Shown here one piece after another: positions 13,890 through 26,568 of a stretch of 64,000 bases of DNA. Under the pieces are notes generated by a model, which saw only the letters and a list, made by a program, of their open reading frames with translations, made no database searches and was not told the origin of the DNA. How positions within the stretch are numbered: the stretch's first letter is position 1; the number at the start of each line of letters is the position of its first letter. The translations under genes and the position numbers were made by a program. This DNA is from Lates calcarifer (taxonomy: Eukaryota > Chordata > Actinopteri > Centropomidae): contig NC_066853.1 of NCBI RefSeq assembly GCF_001640805.2, positions 22,565,173 to 22,629,172 of the forward strand. Direction: 5' to 3'.

Positions 13890-13898
13890 TCAAGGTCA
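13890..13898 (+). promoter_or_regulatory. NR5A/ERR-type motif TCAAGGTCA
   Basis: This is a perfect extended half-site of the kind bound by SF-1/LRH-1 and ERR receptors. It sits at the left of a non-repetitive stretch (about 13.87-14.0 kb) that may be regulatory. Its position in the gene next to foxl2 makes a gonadal role conceivable, but only the motif is seen. Confidence 0.3.
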
Positions 13899-14879
13899 TG
13901 GCGGAGATAATATTAGAAATCACTGAGACGGCATATTGCTTGTACAAGAATATTCGTCCGAGAGGATTTTTTTGACCTCTGGAAACACTGAAAAATAACA
14001 TGGTCAACACTGAAACAACAAGCAGATGTATCAGAGTGACATAATATGAAAGACTGCAAAACAGCAGTGTATGATTTATCTTTTCAATTTTTAGCCATAT
14101 TTATCAGTCCTAACAAGGAAAAAGATTGCATGTAAGACTTGCTAATACACTAAAGATGTCTCATAGGCTGGGCTTTAGAGTACAAGACTATGCTACAGCT
14201 GCTGTGATGAATCCAAACTATGTGAATTTTGTGCTTAATGAATTTGTGGATCCATGATGCAAACAGAATAAATCCTCAAAAATGATTTAGCAAAGTCAGA
14301 CTATTGCTTCAAGTGACTAAAAAACCAAGTAAATAAAATTTTTTCAGAGTGAGTGGAAGCGAAAGGACTCATGGTGAAAAAAACCCCCAAAACTCATGAT
14401 TCACACCTAGAAGAAAGTCTGAGTCACAACTACAAGGTGTTAAATCCTTTTAGCACCCAAAATAAAAGTCTTAGAGATACAATCTTGACTGGCAAAAGGA
14501 TTCCCCTGCTGGTAATGTTGCATTCAAGTGGAAGTCTCTTCTCTTCTCTTTCTCTTTTAAGAAATCTAGGACCCATAGTATTATGAGCAGCTGGCAGAAT
14601 TTACTGTTGATGTATTAACTTTAACCAGATTAAAATACAGTATATGAGAAGATGGTTTTTTCTATTTGATGATCAACATAAAATTAATAGGCGTGTATTC
14701 TGATAATATATTGTTTCCATAATTTTTAAGTAAAAATTACAAACCTTCCCTGATTTATGTATCTTAAATGTGAGGATTTATTGCTTTTTGTTATATGTAT
14801 ACAATATATATCATACATGACTGCAAATGAAATAGTTTTGAGACTGATTGTAAAATGAAGTCTCTGGGAAATTAGAATA

Positions 14880-14978
14880 GGCGTTTTTCAGTATTTTCTT
14901 ATATTTAATAGAAAAATGTTTATTGGAAAATAAATAGGCAGATTAATTGATAAAGAAAATAATCTTTAGCTGCAGCCC
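14880..14978. repeat. Terminal fragment of diverged teleost repeat
   Basis: The segment ends gattaattgataaagaaaat ... ctttagctgcagccc. This looks like the complementary terminus of the repeat type noted at 12339, which ends in gttagttgcagccct in better copies. The inner part is too diverged to delimit. Confidence 0.5.
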
Positions 14979-16592
14979 CAGTAACAGCACTATTCTAGAT
15001 ATTTTTATCTCAAAATTATTGTTTATACAACAAAATACTAGCACTAGTGTCAAGAAGTGAAGACAAATGTTTCATGTCAGGTATTAATTTCCATTTTGTA
15101 AGTACCTGTGACTGACAGAGTCAGTGAAAACTGAATTTGCTGTTGTGTCATTTGAGTTTGATGTAGTTGTGGTTGTAGTTATAGGTTTAAACTAGGTTTA
15201 AACAAATGTAGGTCATTATGAGTCAATAAAAGTCTTCTTTTTTTAACCTAAAATCAGAATATAAAAGAGCAAAAACTCAGTGTGTTAGCTTGAATCATCA
15301 ATGAAACAGGAAGCCATGGACGTGACCTCTGTATGTGTAGACAAAGTGCCCAAGGCAGTCCACAGGCATCTCCATCAGAACCATCTGCCCACAGTTCAAA
15401 GAGCTGCAACTATGGAAACCAAGATGTGAACTGGGCGTTATGGTAAACAAATATATGTGGACAAAAGCACACAGTGAAGCCATACACACTGATGACACGC
15501 AATGCACACACTCCGACTGAGGTCAGAAAGCTTCCTGTTTTTCCCCAGTGGTTAAGATGCTCTATCTTGTTTACCAGGGAGTGAGACAGAGAGGCACACA
15601 AAAACAACTGTGGTGAGTGAATTTGAGTTGGAGATGTTTTATATATAGAAACAAGGGTCAACGGTAAATAACGTGAGATGTGAAAAAGTGAGAGTCTGGG
15701 TTTCTATTGTAAATGACTACAAAACATATTTTCTGCTTGTCTCCACACAGTTAGGCCTAAAACCACACGTGGGATGACCAGTTTCAGGAAGTGTGCTGTT
15801 TAGCGCAATGATAATATCACAGGCCAGAGACAGTCAATGTTTAACTCCCCAGCTTCAGCTCAAAGCATCACATGATCCACACCAGTGTGAGTGTGTGTGT
15901 TACAGTGATTTTAGGAGAAACTGAGAGACCAAGACAGACAGAGGGTTCAGTATATAGTGGTTAGTGATGACGTTTTTTTGCTGGAAGGTCAACTCCAAAG
16001 TTAGCTTTACCACAGCCCTCTGGAAACAACTCCACTGTAACGTCAGTGGGGTTTTTCAGATTGCTTTTTGGTCTGATGACAAAAATAATCTGTTTAATCA
16101 GAGATCAGAAAAAACAGAGCTGTGAAGACAGTGACATCTCTTACAAATCTCGAACTGATTTTGAAGAGGGTAAGCATTAAGTTCAAGCACTATCACTTTT
16201 GTGCTTTTCAAGAATGAGACTATCCAAAATTCCAAGAATTCTTCTATTTAAGTATTAATTCTTAATACTTTTCTAACTTCCCAGAAAAAAAACACATGAA
16301 AATAGCTGATCTGATATGACAAAAATACTGAAGTTGGTGGTACCACTGCTGATTTTCATCATACAAAAACTTCTCTATCTACTGGCCTTTACAGAAGTTC
16401 ATCTTAAAGCATATTTGTTTTGAAATTATCTTGACACAGCTTTTATAAATGATGTTTTATAAATGACAAAGAGCATAAATGCAACTCTTATCAGTAAAAA
16501 GCTGAAGTTACAGTAAACTACAACAAAGATCACATTCCTAGTACTAGTCCTATTTTAAACCCTGCAATAAAAAAAATAAAAAAAATCAATTG

Positions 16593-16761
16593 AGGGGGCA
16601 CCCTCATAGCTGAATGGTTAGGGTGCATACCATGTGGACCCTGGTTTGACTCCCGATCCGGCCGGACCTTTACTACATGTCATTCCCCCACTCTCTCTCC
16701 CTGTTTCCTGTCTCTCTCTCACTGTCCTCTAAAAAATAAAGGCAAAAAAAAAAAAAAAAAA
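16593..16761 (+). mobile_element. tRNA-derived SINE
   Basis: The 5' part is tRNA-like. It has an A-box-like tagctgaatggttagg (16607-16622) and a B-box-like ggtttgactcc (16643-16653). It is followed by a body with catgtcattcccccactctc, a CT-rich stretch, and a 3' end aaataaaggc with an 18-base A tail. This organisation is typical of SINEs dispersed in teleosts. Such elements are retroposed by LINE enzymes and transcribed by RNA polymerase III. It lies in pik3cb intron 1, antisense to the gene. Confidence 0.85.
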
Positions 16762-17484
16762 CTATAAAAACTTTGGGAAAACTATAAAAATACAATCTAT
16801 GTGAAATATACTGAAACCAGCAAAAGTTCAAGAATTTAGAGGCTTTAATGAGTCATTATGGTCCAGCCAATTTGTGACAAACCCAGTATTGCTCAATTTC
16901 TGAGTAAATGAGTTTACTTACTTTTCATTCAGTTGTAGCTTTGCTGTAAGTGATGAATTTCCAGAATAAAGTTAAGTCAGCTATATTTTCAGACCAACTT
17001 CAGAGCAGCCAGGAAGGACTGCTGCGCCAATATGTTTAAGCGACCATGGACAGTCACTAAACTGAAGATATTTCTGAGGGATAATAACACTGGGAAAACA
17101 GTTTCCAGCACAATGCACAGAGTAGTGGTTAGTGACGTTAGCTCCGAGTGTTGTTGTTACGCAAAAGGAATTAGGCTATTGCACATACACTCTGCTCTGC
17201 TGTGTTCTGGAGGTCTAACTACACAAGCAAACAGAAAAGAAAACAGATTTTCTCATCTTCAGAGCCTCCCCGCAAATTGTTGTTAATCTTATCATTATAT
17301 AGTCTAACATATAACTTTCTATCTCTCTGTACATACACACGCACATGCCCACAGACAACATACACACACCTACACCCTTCCTCTGTTACAGGAATGAGAG
17401 GAATGCACAATCCTAAAATGACTGGGGGCCTCATCAGCAGACAAGTCTCTCACTCTTGCTCACCTTGGGGCACACACAAGCACA

Positions 17485-17692
17485 GAGTCTTGTTCCACTA
17501 TCCCCGTGGGGACACTCACTGACACAGTGCATTCTCTAGCCCCCAACTCTAAATCCCCGTGATCGTAATCATCCCAGCTAACCTTAATGCTCATCTCCAC
17601 CTTATTGTAACCCTCACTGTAAAACTAAATCTTAACCCACAAACAGCAGTCTCCATCCATGGGGAGTTTTTGTCCCCATGGGTAAGTGTGCA
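17485..17692. repeat. Diverged teleost repeat with ggggacac ends
   Basis: The copy starts gtcttgttccactatccccg, passes gacactcactgacacagtgcatt and runs of taacc-type words, and ends tttttgtccccatgg. The ends are partly inverse (gtggggaca against tgtccccatg). This matches the look of a repeat common in percomorph fish next to CA microsatellites. Assignment is by memory. Confidence 0.5.
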
Positions 17693-20015
17693 TCCAGGTT
17701 AAAGCCTGCACCAAGATATAAAAACAAGCCCACATTCATACACACACACATTCTCTGCCAATGTGCCCTCTGTTTCTCATTCACAGGTCATGTGGGTGTG
17801 TCATTGGGGGAAAAATGCTTTCACTCATAAAGCCCATAAATATCCTTAACCTCATTACGACCTTCAGACCATAGAGGGAAGTGAAAGTTCCTGTTGTAAA
17901 CAGGTGGATTTTCAGGCCCTGAAATATTGCATGATAACCAAATCTCCCTGTCCTAACACCACCATTACCATTTTTTTCCTAGTGTACCTGGCAATGACAT
18001 AACAATAGGGCATACACATAAATAATACAGTGTCACTTTGTAACTTTGGTTTTATACCACATGGGCATCAATAGAGAGTAAATGCTGCTTGGAAAAGTAA
18101 GAAATTAGCGTAAAACTCTGGAGAATGAAGAAATCAAGTCCAGTAAAGACGATTTAGTTAATGACCTCAAAACATGCAAAAGGAATGCAGGAGGAATGCA
18201 CCAGTGCACACATTTCATGCACTCCCCAAACCAAGTGTGGCCATTACATTTGACCATGCGTCATCAGTGCCTCACCATTAACAAAAGAGTACTGTCCGTC
18301 CATTTCTAAAAACAATACAAACCCACTCATTAGCACAGTGTGATGTTTATAATCCTCCATCACAGAGGATCATGAGAAACATGCACCGATGAGTGTTACT
18401 GTCATCAAAGTAAAGTCCAGAGGTGGACAAAGTATATGAAGTCTTTCAGTCCGTGCATCTATTTGTGGAGTAAGTTTCTACCCATGACCTTTACCCACTT
18501 CTTCATCCTGTCTCTCTGTATTTTGCTTCTTGCATCATTCTATATTTACAGTTGCTATTGTGAGGCTTAGGTGGGTGGATGGAGTGCAAGTGCGTCTGTG
18601 TGTGTATTCTCAAAAGTTCCTCTCAGATGCTGTTAATCAGTTACCTTCCAGCTGCCTGACTGAGCAAAGGTCCATCTCAGACTGGGGTACAGCACCGCCG
18701 ATCACTCAGAAGACAAACACACATAACACAGGCACACGCTGGCGCAACTCAAGACAAACCTGTCACACCATAATTACAATACAGACAGGCACAATGATTT
18801 GGCTGGCTGAGATCAGTTGTATGTCATATACTTTTACAGGAGCAAGGGCAAACAGAAGTGAGACAGACAGCTCTTAGCACCATTCAGACTTGTAGACTTC
18901 AAGACACAATGACATCATGAGAAAGCAGGAAGTTAGATGACACCCTGTTGCTATTTAATTCAGTTTACCATAAATGTGACCGTCTATATTTCAAAAGGTA
19001 TTCTGAGCCAGAAAAGGGGAGAAGATGGTGCTAAACTTTGTGCATACTGTACATTGTTGAGATTGTTGTGAGGACACACTGATATCTGTCCTCAGCTCCC
19101 CATTTTCTCAAAAGTTTCCATAACAAAAATTTGTCTTGCAGAGACAAGTTTAAAAAAGTAATTGACCTGTTCCAAATGCTTACTATACTGTGTTCCATCT
19201 CAGTCATCTTGTACAGTATATAAACATACACATCAACATATTTATGTGCACAGAACTGTAACCACTTTTAAGTATGTATGAATGCGTGGGTGGAGGAATG
19301 TTGGTAAGGCATGTGAACACACCTCAGTATGTATGTAACATCCATGTTTTAACCATGAGGCTGTGTGCATATTAAGATATCACAAGGCTCAACGCGTGCC
19401 CACAGCAGTGTGTGTTTGTGTGGGACAGACTGTGCATGTGTCATCAGCTGTTGCAGACAGGGACCTGTGCTGGGAGGAAGTGTTGCCATAAAGATGTGAC
19501 GCTGAGGTTTTGCCCTCTCAGGTTACGGAACGGAGGCTGAACCCCCTTGGGTAAGCAGCATAACACAACGCTATCTATACATCTAGGGCTGCCATGGTTA
19601 CAGCATCAAGCTACCTGTGAGGAGACTAACAACCACTGCAACCACAGCTGCTGTACCACAGATGCCCAGTTCTTCATTCCAAAGTTATCTATTCGATATG
19701 TTAAAAATCTGAACAATGAATCAATCATTAAAATATCTTCTTATATATAAATATCTTCCATCTTGGCTCAGATTGGGTTAAAAAATTTACCTATTACACC
19801 TGTTACAAAATTGTTTAGCAATTATTTTTACGCATTATACAATGTCATAATTATACTCCAGATTCTTTAAAAAAAATCTAAATTTGTTGGGCTTTTTCAA
19901 TCCAATGTCACTTAGTCTCTTAACAGGGAATTGTCAAAGAAGCTGATGCCTATATTTTCTGTCTTTTTCTTCTACGTTTTATCTGCATCCATTGTAACAC
20001 ATTGTCACTAACTCC

Positions 20016-20023
20016 TGACGTCA
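20016..20023. promoter_or_regulatory. CRE-type motif TGACGTCA
   Basis: A perfect CREB/ATF palindrome set inside the wider inverted repeat CCTGACGTCATCAGG. It lies in pik3cb intron 1. This is motif evidence only. Confidence 0.3.
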
Positions 20024-22316
20024 TCAGGTTTTTGTCATCATCAGATTTTGTCTACTTACATGTATGATTTAGCTAAATGACACAGACAGCATTTAGTTTC
20101 CCCTCTATATAAAATTTAATCAGATTTAGGACCAGACAACATTTTAGCTTTGTTTTCATGAACAAAATCCCAGAAAACATGTAGTCTCATATGACAAAAT
20201 CAATATTATAATCAGCATCCCAGTTATAGATAGTAATATGAAATGTGATAACAGATACTCTCATTTAATGTGCTGCAAATATAAATTGTGAGAATAAACA
20301 GTCAGCACATTCTGTGTATGACATGGAGTTACCATATTTTAATTCAACCATGACTGATGGCTAGAAAATGTTCATTTTGAAATGAAATTTAGGTGCATAG
20401 TCTAGATATCTCCATGTTCTGTTCACTGTATGCTCACTGTATGAAAACAGGTGGTGTCACCCAGAGCAGCCTGCAGCAGGTCTCATGCTGAGAGCGCCCT
20501 CATTTCATGCACACATAACTGATTGAAGATGCTATGGAGTTTCAGTGGTAATTACAAAGCCTGCTTTCTTCAAACTTACTTCACAATTCGCCTGACTTAA
20601 GAAAGCAAGAGTGTATGTTGTTACAACAAGATTTACTTGTCATTGGTGAGCAGAAGGATGCTGTCAAGCCCTGAGCTGGTGTGCGCTAGATCCACTTAAG
20701 AGTAAATGTGGTTAAATGTATCTGTAACCACATCTACCAGGTGCATTTAAGTTGTTTTTTTTATAGTACAATTTTATGTGTTTATGTGTATTTGTGTGTA
20801 ACTTCATCACTGACAATGAATTAAAGGAGTTATTAGTTCATGATATTGTGTAGACTTCTTTATATCAATCTGTTATATCAATCAATTTACACTTTATCTC
20901 TCATATATTTCACTGTACCTTCTCTGGCATTTCACTCTGTGTTCATTATGTTTCTATCCCTCTCCTGCTGTCTTCCCTGCATTCCTTAGCAGGTCCCGGC
21001 GTGCTGCGCAACAAAGTGGAGAATTCCAACAGCCACTCTCTCTTCACAGTCAGTCACATTTCTTGCTATGGCAATTTCCATTCTGTGTATAGTTTTATAA
21101 TAAGCAGTAAGGTACAGTTTCCATTTAGCTGGAGTGAATACTGAACATTCTATTTTTCTTGCCCAATGGTGGTAGCAGAGGAGAATTTGGGGCTTAAAGG
21201 AGACAAAAGTAAGCATGCAAGCTAGCAGACATTGTGAAAGTCAGCTTGCACACACTCACATGCACAAAAGAGAAAAAGAAAAAAAAGACATTTACCATCT
21301 CCCTTTCATACTACTCTTTGAGAGGATGTTACACAAGTCTTTCACTGTAATGAGGGGTGATTACTTTAAAGGTATAACAGCAGGAAGTGTGAATGAGTGA
21401 AAGAGAGTGAGAGGGGAGAGAGGCACAGGGCCAGAGAGTGAGAAAAGGAAGATAATGGGTATAGTGAAAATAATACGTGACAACACAGGTAAATCTGGTT
21501 ACAGAAGTGTGTCTTTTAAAACAATAAGTGGAGCTGTGTATGAGTGTGTTGTTCCAAGAAATACACTAAAAAACACAGCGTTTTATCTAATGCTTCAGTG
21601 CTGGAGCTTTCCCACACTGATCAGCCAGTATGGATGTGAACACCCTTAAAGTTGACAGGCAGCATTTTCATCTCAGTCATTGTTTCACTTGAAATCCAAC
21701 ATGGTGGAATAGAGCCAAAACAATGAAAATATCACTGTCCAAATACTAGCTGACTGCACACTGTGTTTGGTTTCACCATGCTGAAATAAGCGATTGCACC
21801 TTGATATTCTGGTGTGCTTTACTCCAAGATTTGAGGAGCCACTGAGCACACTGAAAAAAGTCAATTTACATTATTGCTATGATAATTGACACCAAACACA
21901 CTGCTGGTTTGTAATGTAGGTCTGGCTGTATTAGCCACAAGGCTCCTTGCTCTTATCTTTACTTCAGAGTTTCACCATGCTGTTGGTAATTAAGACCTGA
22001 ATCATACTCTTTCCCCAGCTGAAGTCTATGTGTCTCTCCACTTCAGCCCCAAACACCCGGCGTCATTCAGGTAACTCAATCCCGAACCACAAAACAAATA
22101 AGATATCTCCCAAAGAAAATGACCTCACTAAACAGTACTGTTCAACTTTTTAATCCCCATTATACAGTACATAAACGTCACCAGAGTTGCAAAACCTTTT
22201 TTGTGGAACACTTATTTAGAATTCTTCATTTGTACCCAGTTTCTTGGGAGAGGCCAGCTTTGGGACTAAATCTGGCTTGGAATAAATAGCTGCATTGTTG
22301 GCTAATGTCTGAAGAG

Positions 22317-22324
22317 TGACGTCA
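22317..22324. promoter_or_regulatory. CRE-type motif TGACGTCA
   Basis: A perfect CREB/ATF palindrome followed 8 bp later by cttatcag, a GATA-type site. It sits in a non-repetitive stretch (22.24-22.48 kb) about 2.5 kb downstream of the pik3cb first exon, a common place for intronic enhancers. Confidence 0.35.
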
Positions 22325-23969
22325 GTTAGCCTTATCAGTGTTTTCTAACTTTACCTCAGAGAGGGCCTGACAGCAGACCCCACCCACCACAGGGCTTCCA
22401 GGACCACTGCCTGATTGAAATAACATAATCAACACATCAACTGGCCAGCACTATTTCCTAAGGTGGTGGTGTCATGCCAACACAAAACTAAAGTAGAAGC
22501 AAATATTGGTTAATTCTCTTGGGAAACTCTTCCCTCCTATTGTAACATGAAGCATGTCTCTAAGATTCTATCTCTGCAAAGATTGAAGCAATCATCAACT
22601 GTGAGGAGCAGCACAGTGGAACTGTCTGTGTGGACTGTTATGCTTTTAATTAACTGCATTAGTGACAAAGACAGTAATACAAAATAATAAAATTAGAATA
22701 TTTATGAATAATACTTCTTTTTGGTGAATTTGGAGAATTAAGTTGTATAAATGCAACATAAATTCAATTGTGCTATACAGCAGTGCTGCTCATTGATTGG
22801 CAGCTTTGCCTACAATAGCCTGAAAACAGCCAGAGTTATTAAATGCATAGTAGCCTCCTAAGAAATGGTGCAGCAAAATCTCTGCTGGCTGAAAAATCTC
22901 TAACATCAAACAACACCATAATGCTCAACCTATATGGTAGGTGCTGATCACATACTGTAACTGCAAATGAGGAGGCCCATTCACAGACACCTGCCCACAA
23001 CGCTGTATTTTTTTTACACCTTCCTTTTGTTGCCAGTGCTACTGACAACTTCCACTAACACAGAGTGAGATCAAACTAAACTCTAATTCCTGTCTGTTAG
23101 CTTACTGTGAATGAAGAGCGGATGGGTAAGAAGACTATGAACACAAACATGCAAGCACATGCAAAATCAGTCACAGTCACAATATCCTGATATATAAGTA
23201 TGAATGTTGCAGGACATTAACATTACTCCCATATGTTTACTGAGAAAGAGGATGACTCAGTTAGGAGATATGCCAAAACCTCAATCCAAATTATGACAAT
23301 TGTAAATAAGTTCCATAACTGCCAAGTTACTCATTATTTGTCAAATACTTAAAAACAGGCTCCTTACATGTCTTACACATGTAAGATTGCTGATTTTAAG
23401 CTCATCTACAAATTTCAAAGTTAGCATGTCTGATTTGGACAGACATTATTCCCAAGCAAAGTCTACACATTATATTTATAAAGCTTACTATGAATCAATT
23501 TGACTTCCACTACATAAGGAACCTAACAGAGGAGCTACACTACCAAAAATACTGAGCCTCTATTGACTTCTGTTTCTACATGAAATAAAACCAAAAGGTT
23601 AATATGACCATGATAGAAAAGCTGACTACATGAATTACTCTCCAACGTTTCACATCCTCTTTATCTGGCTATGCTGTCTGTCCATTTCTCAACAATAAAA
23701 CAGACACAGTTGTCATCAGTGACACAGCTTAGAGTAGTCTAAGTAGTGTGCCCCAGTGGTCCCTTAGACTATTTGTGGTTTTAAAGACCAGTGTTTCCTG
23801 AAGTGGGGAGGGGGACAAGTGGTCACTGAAAAAGATCAGGAGAATCTCTAGCAAGGGGTTTATCAAACTGCAATCCAAAATAAATGATGATGCAAACTAC
23901 TTAAATGTATGTTGGAGTAAAATGAGAACATATAACATAATTTAATATAATAATAATAACATAATTACA

Positions 23970-24031
23970 TAATTTCCCCCCGAAGGAGTCATCCCAAAGG
24001 GATCAATAAAGTCCGTCTAAGTCTAAGTCTA
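23970..24031 (+). mobile_element. 3' tail remnant of a non-LTR retroelement
   Basis: The text aatttccccccgaaggagtc ... gggatcaataaagtc is followed by the short tandem gtctaagtctaagtctaa. This is the usual 3' end and microsatellite-like tail of teleost LINE or LINE-tailed SINE copies. Only the tail is preserved. Confidence 0.6.
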
Positions 24032-24819
24032 ACATGAATTTAAACACTAATTTGACTGCTATAGATTGACAACTACAGCGAAGTCCAAGTTGAGACATTA
24101 GGGTCAGTGACGAGACAAGTTGAAATAGCTAAAACTGCTTCTGTCGTTGTTGTCTAAAACTGGAAAACCGAGCACATGTTCTCTCAGCCGAAAATGCCAC
24201 CATACACTTACAGTAAAAGCACCTATCAGATTCACCTCGGTTGAGCTGTAATCACTCCGGAACGCTACATTCCGTTCTCGTTAGTAGGGAGCACTGAACA
24301 AACTCAGTTTAGAAATCTAATGAGTTTGTTGTTGTCTCGCTTAGCGGCTAAAGTCAACGACTCCCCAAACAAATTTTTGAATCCTTAACAAAACGAAAGG
24401 ACCTCCTGATGTATTCGGCCTCTATTTATACCCAGAAGTAATACTTAATATTCTTAAAATTGCATCTTAAAAACTGTGGCCGCTACCGCCGCCCACCAGA
24501 GTCCATTTAAGGAACCTATGATTAGCTTTATGTTGATAACTGGTAAAACAGTTCTTCCAGATTTTCACTGTATGTAAATAAAAGCTGACAAAATAGTTTG
24601 CTGTTTAAATGTCAGATTGAAATGTGGACGCTAAGGATCCGCTGAAGTGTTTAAGTTGTGTTCTCCGAGGAAAGATTATGATTTTAAGGATAGCGTATGC
24701 AATGCGACACTTAACTGATATACTGATGAACGGATGAACGGTTGATGTGACGTTCTCACTCGACAGGTGAAAAGTACGGGACTAAAATCAATCACACAAA
24801 AGGATAAGTGGGGACTTAC

Positions 24820-25105
24820 CTTTATTCGCTCTCCGGTGCGAGGTCTTTGAAGAATGAAACGGGTGAACAAACAGCTGAAAGTTAAGGTCTCTTCACGACA
24901 AAGTAGTTTCTTGGACAAAATGTCTGTGTGACAGAGGACCCACTGCCGGACTCTCTGCAGGCAGGACAGACCTGGCAGGTGGACAGGAGCGCGGTCTTGC
25001 TTCCTGTTTGTTTCAGAAGGTGAACCACCACCACCGCTGCTTTTTCCTCCGCCAGTTCTCCCTCCGCGACCACTGTCAAGTGTGAGAGGGTAACAGAGAA
25101 ATAGA
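24820..25105 (-). other. pik3cb: pik3cb noncoding first exon (5' UTR)
   Basis: The exon ends at a near-consensus splice donor, AAAG|GTAAGTCC, on the minus strand. The block is locally richer in G+C and CpG than its surroundings (ccgccagttctccctccgcgacc on the plus strand), as expected at a 5' end. Joined to the coding exon, it puts an in-frame TAA just before the junction, which fits a 5' UTR. The donor is seen; the right-hand boundary (TSS) is a guess, and the link to pik3cb follows from strand and order. Confidence 0.6.
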
Positions 25106-25170
25106 ACCTCCGCTCAACGTGTTCAAAATAAAAACCCATTTTGAAGAGATCGTAGCCTATGTGACTCAAT
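25100..25170 (-). promoter_or_regulatory. Probable pik3cb promoter
   Basis: The sequence immediately upstream of the predicted first exon has no convincing TATA box. It holds an AP-1 type site (tgactca, 25162-25168). CpG content falls away to the right into an AAAT repeat. Placement is inferred from the exon. Confidence 0.35.
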
Positions 25171-25198
25171 CAAAAAATAAATAAATAAATAAATAAAT
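25171..25198. repeat. (AAAT)n microsatellite
   Basis: Tandem aaat units sit just upstream of the presumed pik3cb promoter. Confidence 0.9.
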
Positions 25199-26102
25199 CC
25201 AAACTGACGTTGAATTCGTATTGTTTTATTTGGTGAATAAAGCCTGTATCTAGAATAATTTTAAGAATCTGTATGGGAATAAGAGCATAAAAATTTGAAA
25301 TGATAATGTCATCAGATAATACCCAACACTGTCCGCTGAAACTGATACTCAGTTCTCCTTTAGTTTTCCAGTTGCAGTTCTTGCTGTTCATACTATACTA
25401 GCCTACACATGCAGTACAAACAAACAAAAACCATCATCTAGATACCAGAACCTCAAAATATTTAGTGGCCTATAAATCAGTACAGTATAATATGGTTAAA
25501 TGCCTTTATGCATTTTATTATATTCTACTTTGCCTGCCTGTATTTGATGACAGCTGCATTCCACAGCTCATTTCATTACAGTGAATATTTCAGCATGTAA
25601 ACCCTATATCAATGCACTATATTTATACATCACCATCAACCATACTATAACCCGGCAGTATGCTGTTTACTTTGTTAAAATATAAAATTAAAACACTACT
25701 GTCAAAATATCAAACATTAGCATACGTTATATTCTGTAGCCTGTAACGTCTCTTTCAGTGTTTTCCCAGCATGCACAAATTCCTATTTATCTATTAAACT
25801 CTGCAACATAACACTTGTAGACACTTTAGTGAAACCATAGCCCACCACCTCTTAAGTTACCCTATGAGGCTTTTATTGTGAAGGCCACATCTCGTTTCCT
25901 CTGGTTTTAATCTGTCTGGTTGAAGCCGACTTGATGCAGCTCTGCGGCGGAGGCATGGAGGTCAGACGGTTGTCTTCTAACAACTGCATACCACCGGCAA
26001 AAAACTTCTGAGAAATGACTTCACCCGGAAATGTAGAATGATAATTTTCAAGTTTCTTTTTTAAATTAACCGAAGTGAATGTTATTAGACAAGTATCCCA
26101 TT

Positions 26103-26152
26103 CCTTATATTAATTAGTATAATTAATATTAATTAATATAATTAATATAAGG
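26103..26152. repeat. 50-bp AT-rich palindrome
   Basis: The sequence begins CCTTATATTAATTA and ends TAATTAATATAAGG, with a nearly self-complementary interior built from attaat units. One strand could fold into a long hairpin with few mismatches. No protein or TIR-bounded element is apparent around it. Confidence 0.8.
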
Positions 26153-26568
26153 ACATTAGCTGTTATTCTTGTTTTTAGCTCTTGAAACATCCTTATGAAG
26201 TAATTCCCACCTTTGATTGCCAAAACATTTTATCTTTCTGAAATGTATACAACTCTGTAAAGACGGAGCCTATGATTTGGCAGTAAAATACGAGCTTTGC
26301 TGCTCTCTGGTGATGAGATGGGTTAACTACCGATGTGTAGAAATGACAGCCTGTAATACGCACTGGTACAGCAGTCAAACCCTTAAGTGAAATGCAGTAT
26401 CATATGTTATTCTTAAATTATCTTTCGTGTGAGACCACTTGGTTCATAATCATGTCTCTGACCAGATTTAGGGGAAAAGCCAAGCCTAATATTTAGAATT
26501 TGGTTAGATTTTGTTTTTACACTGCCAGTCACTACTGGGTTGTTTCTACAGTATATAAAAACATTATA

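Larger units (their letters stand above)
445..24819 (-). other. pik3cb intron 1 (about 24 kb)
   Basis: This is the inferred intron between the noncoding first exon (donor AAAG|GTAAGT at 24819) and the first coding exon (acceptor at 445-446). I see no coding exon of pik3cb or any other gene inside it. It contains AT-rich unique sequence, CA/GT microsatellites, G-runs and degraded repeats listed separately. A few stretches look ordered enough to be regulatory, for example 11.33-11.44, 11.93-12.07, 13.74-14.0, 18.2-18.45 and 22.24-22.48 kb, but this cannot be shown without alignment. Further noncoding alternative first exons could be hidden here. Confidence 0.7.

Noticed and set aside
16593..16670. 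tRNA-like sequence with A and B boxes
   Set aside because: Not a tRNA gene: the cloverleaf is incomplete, and a SINE body and A tail follow, so it is annotated as a SINE.
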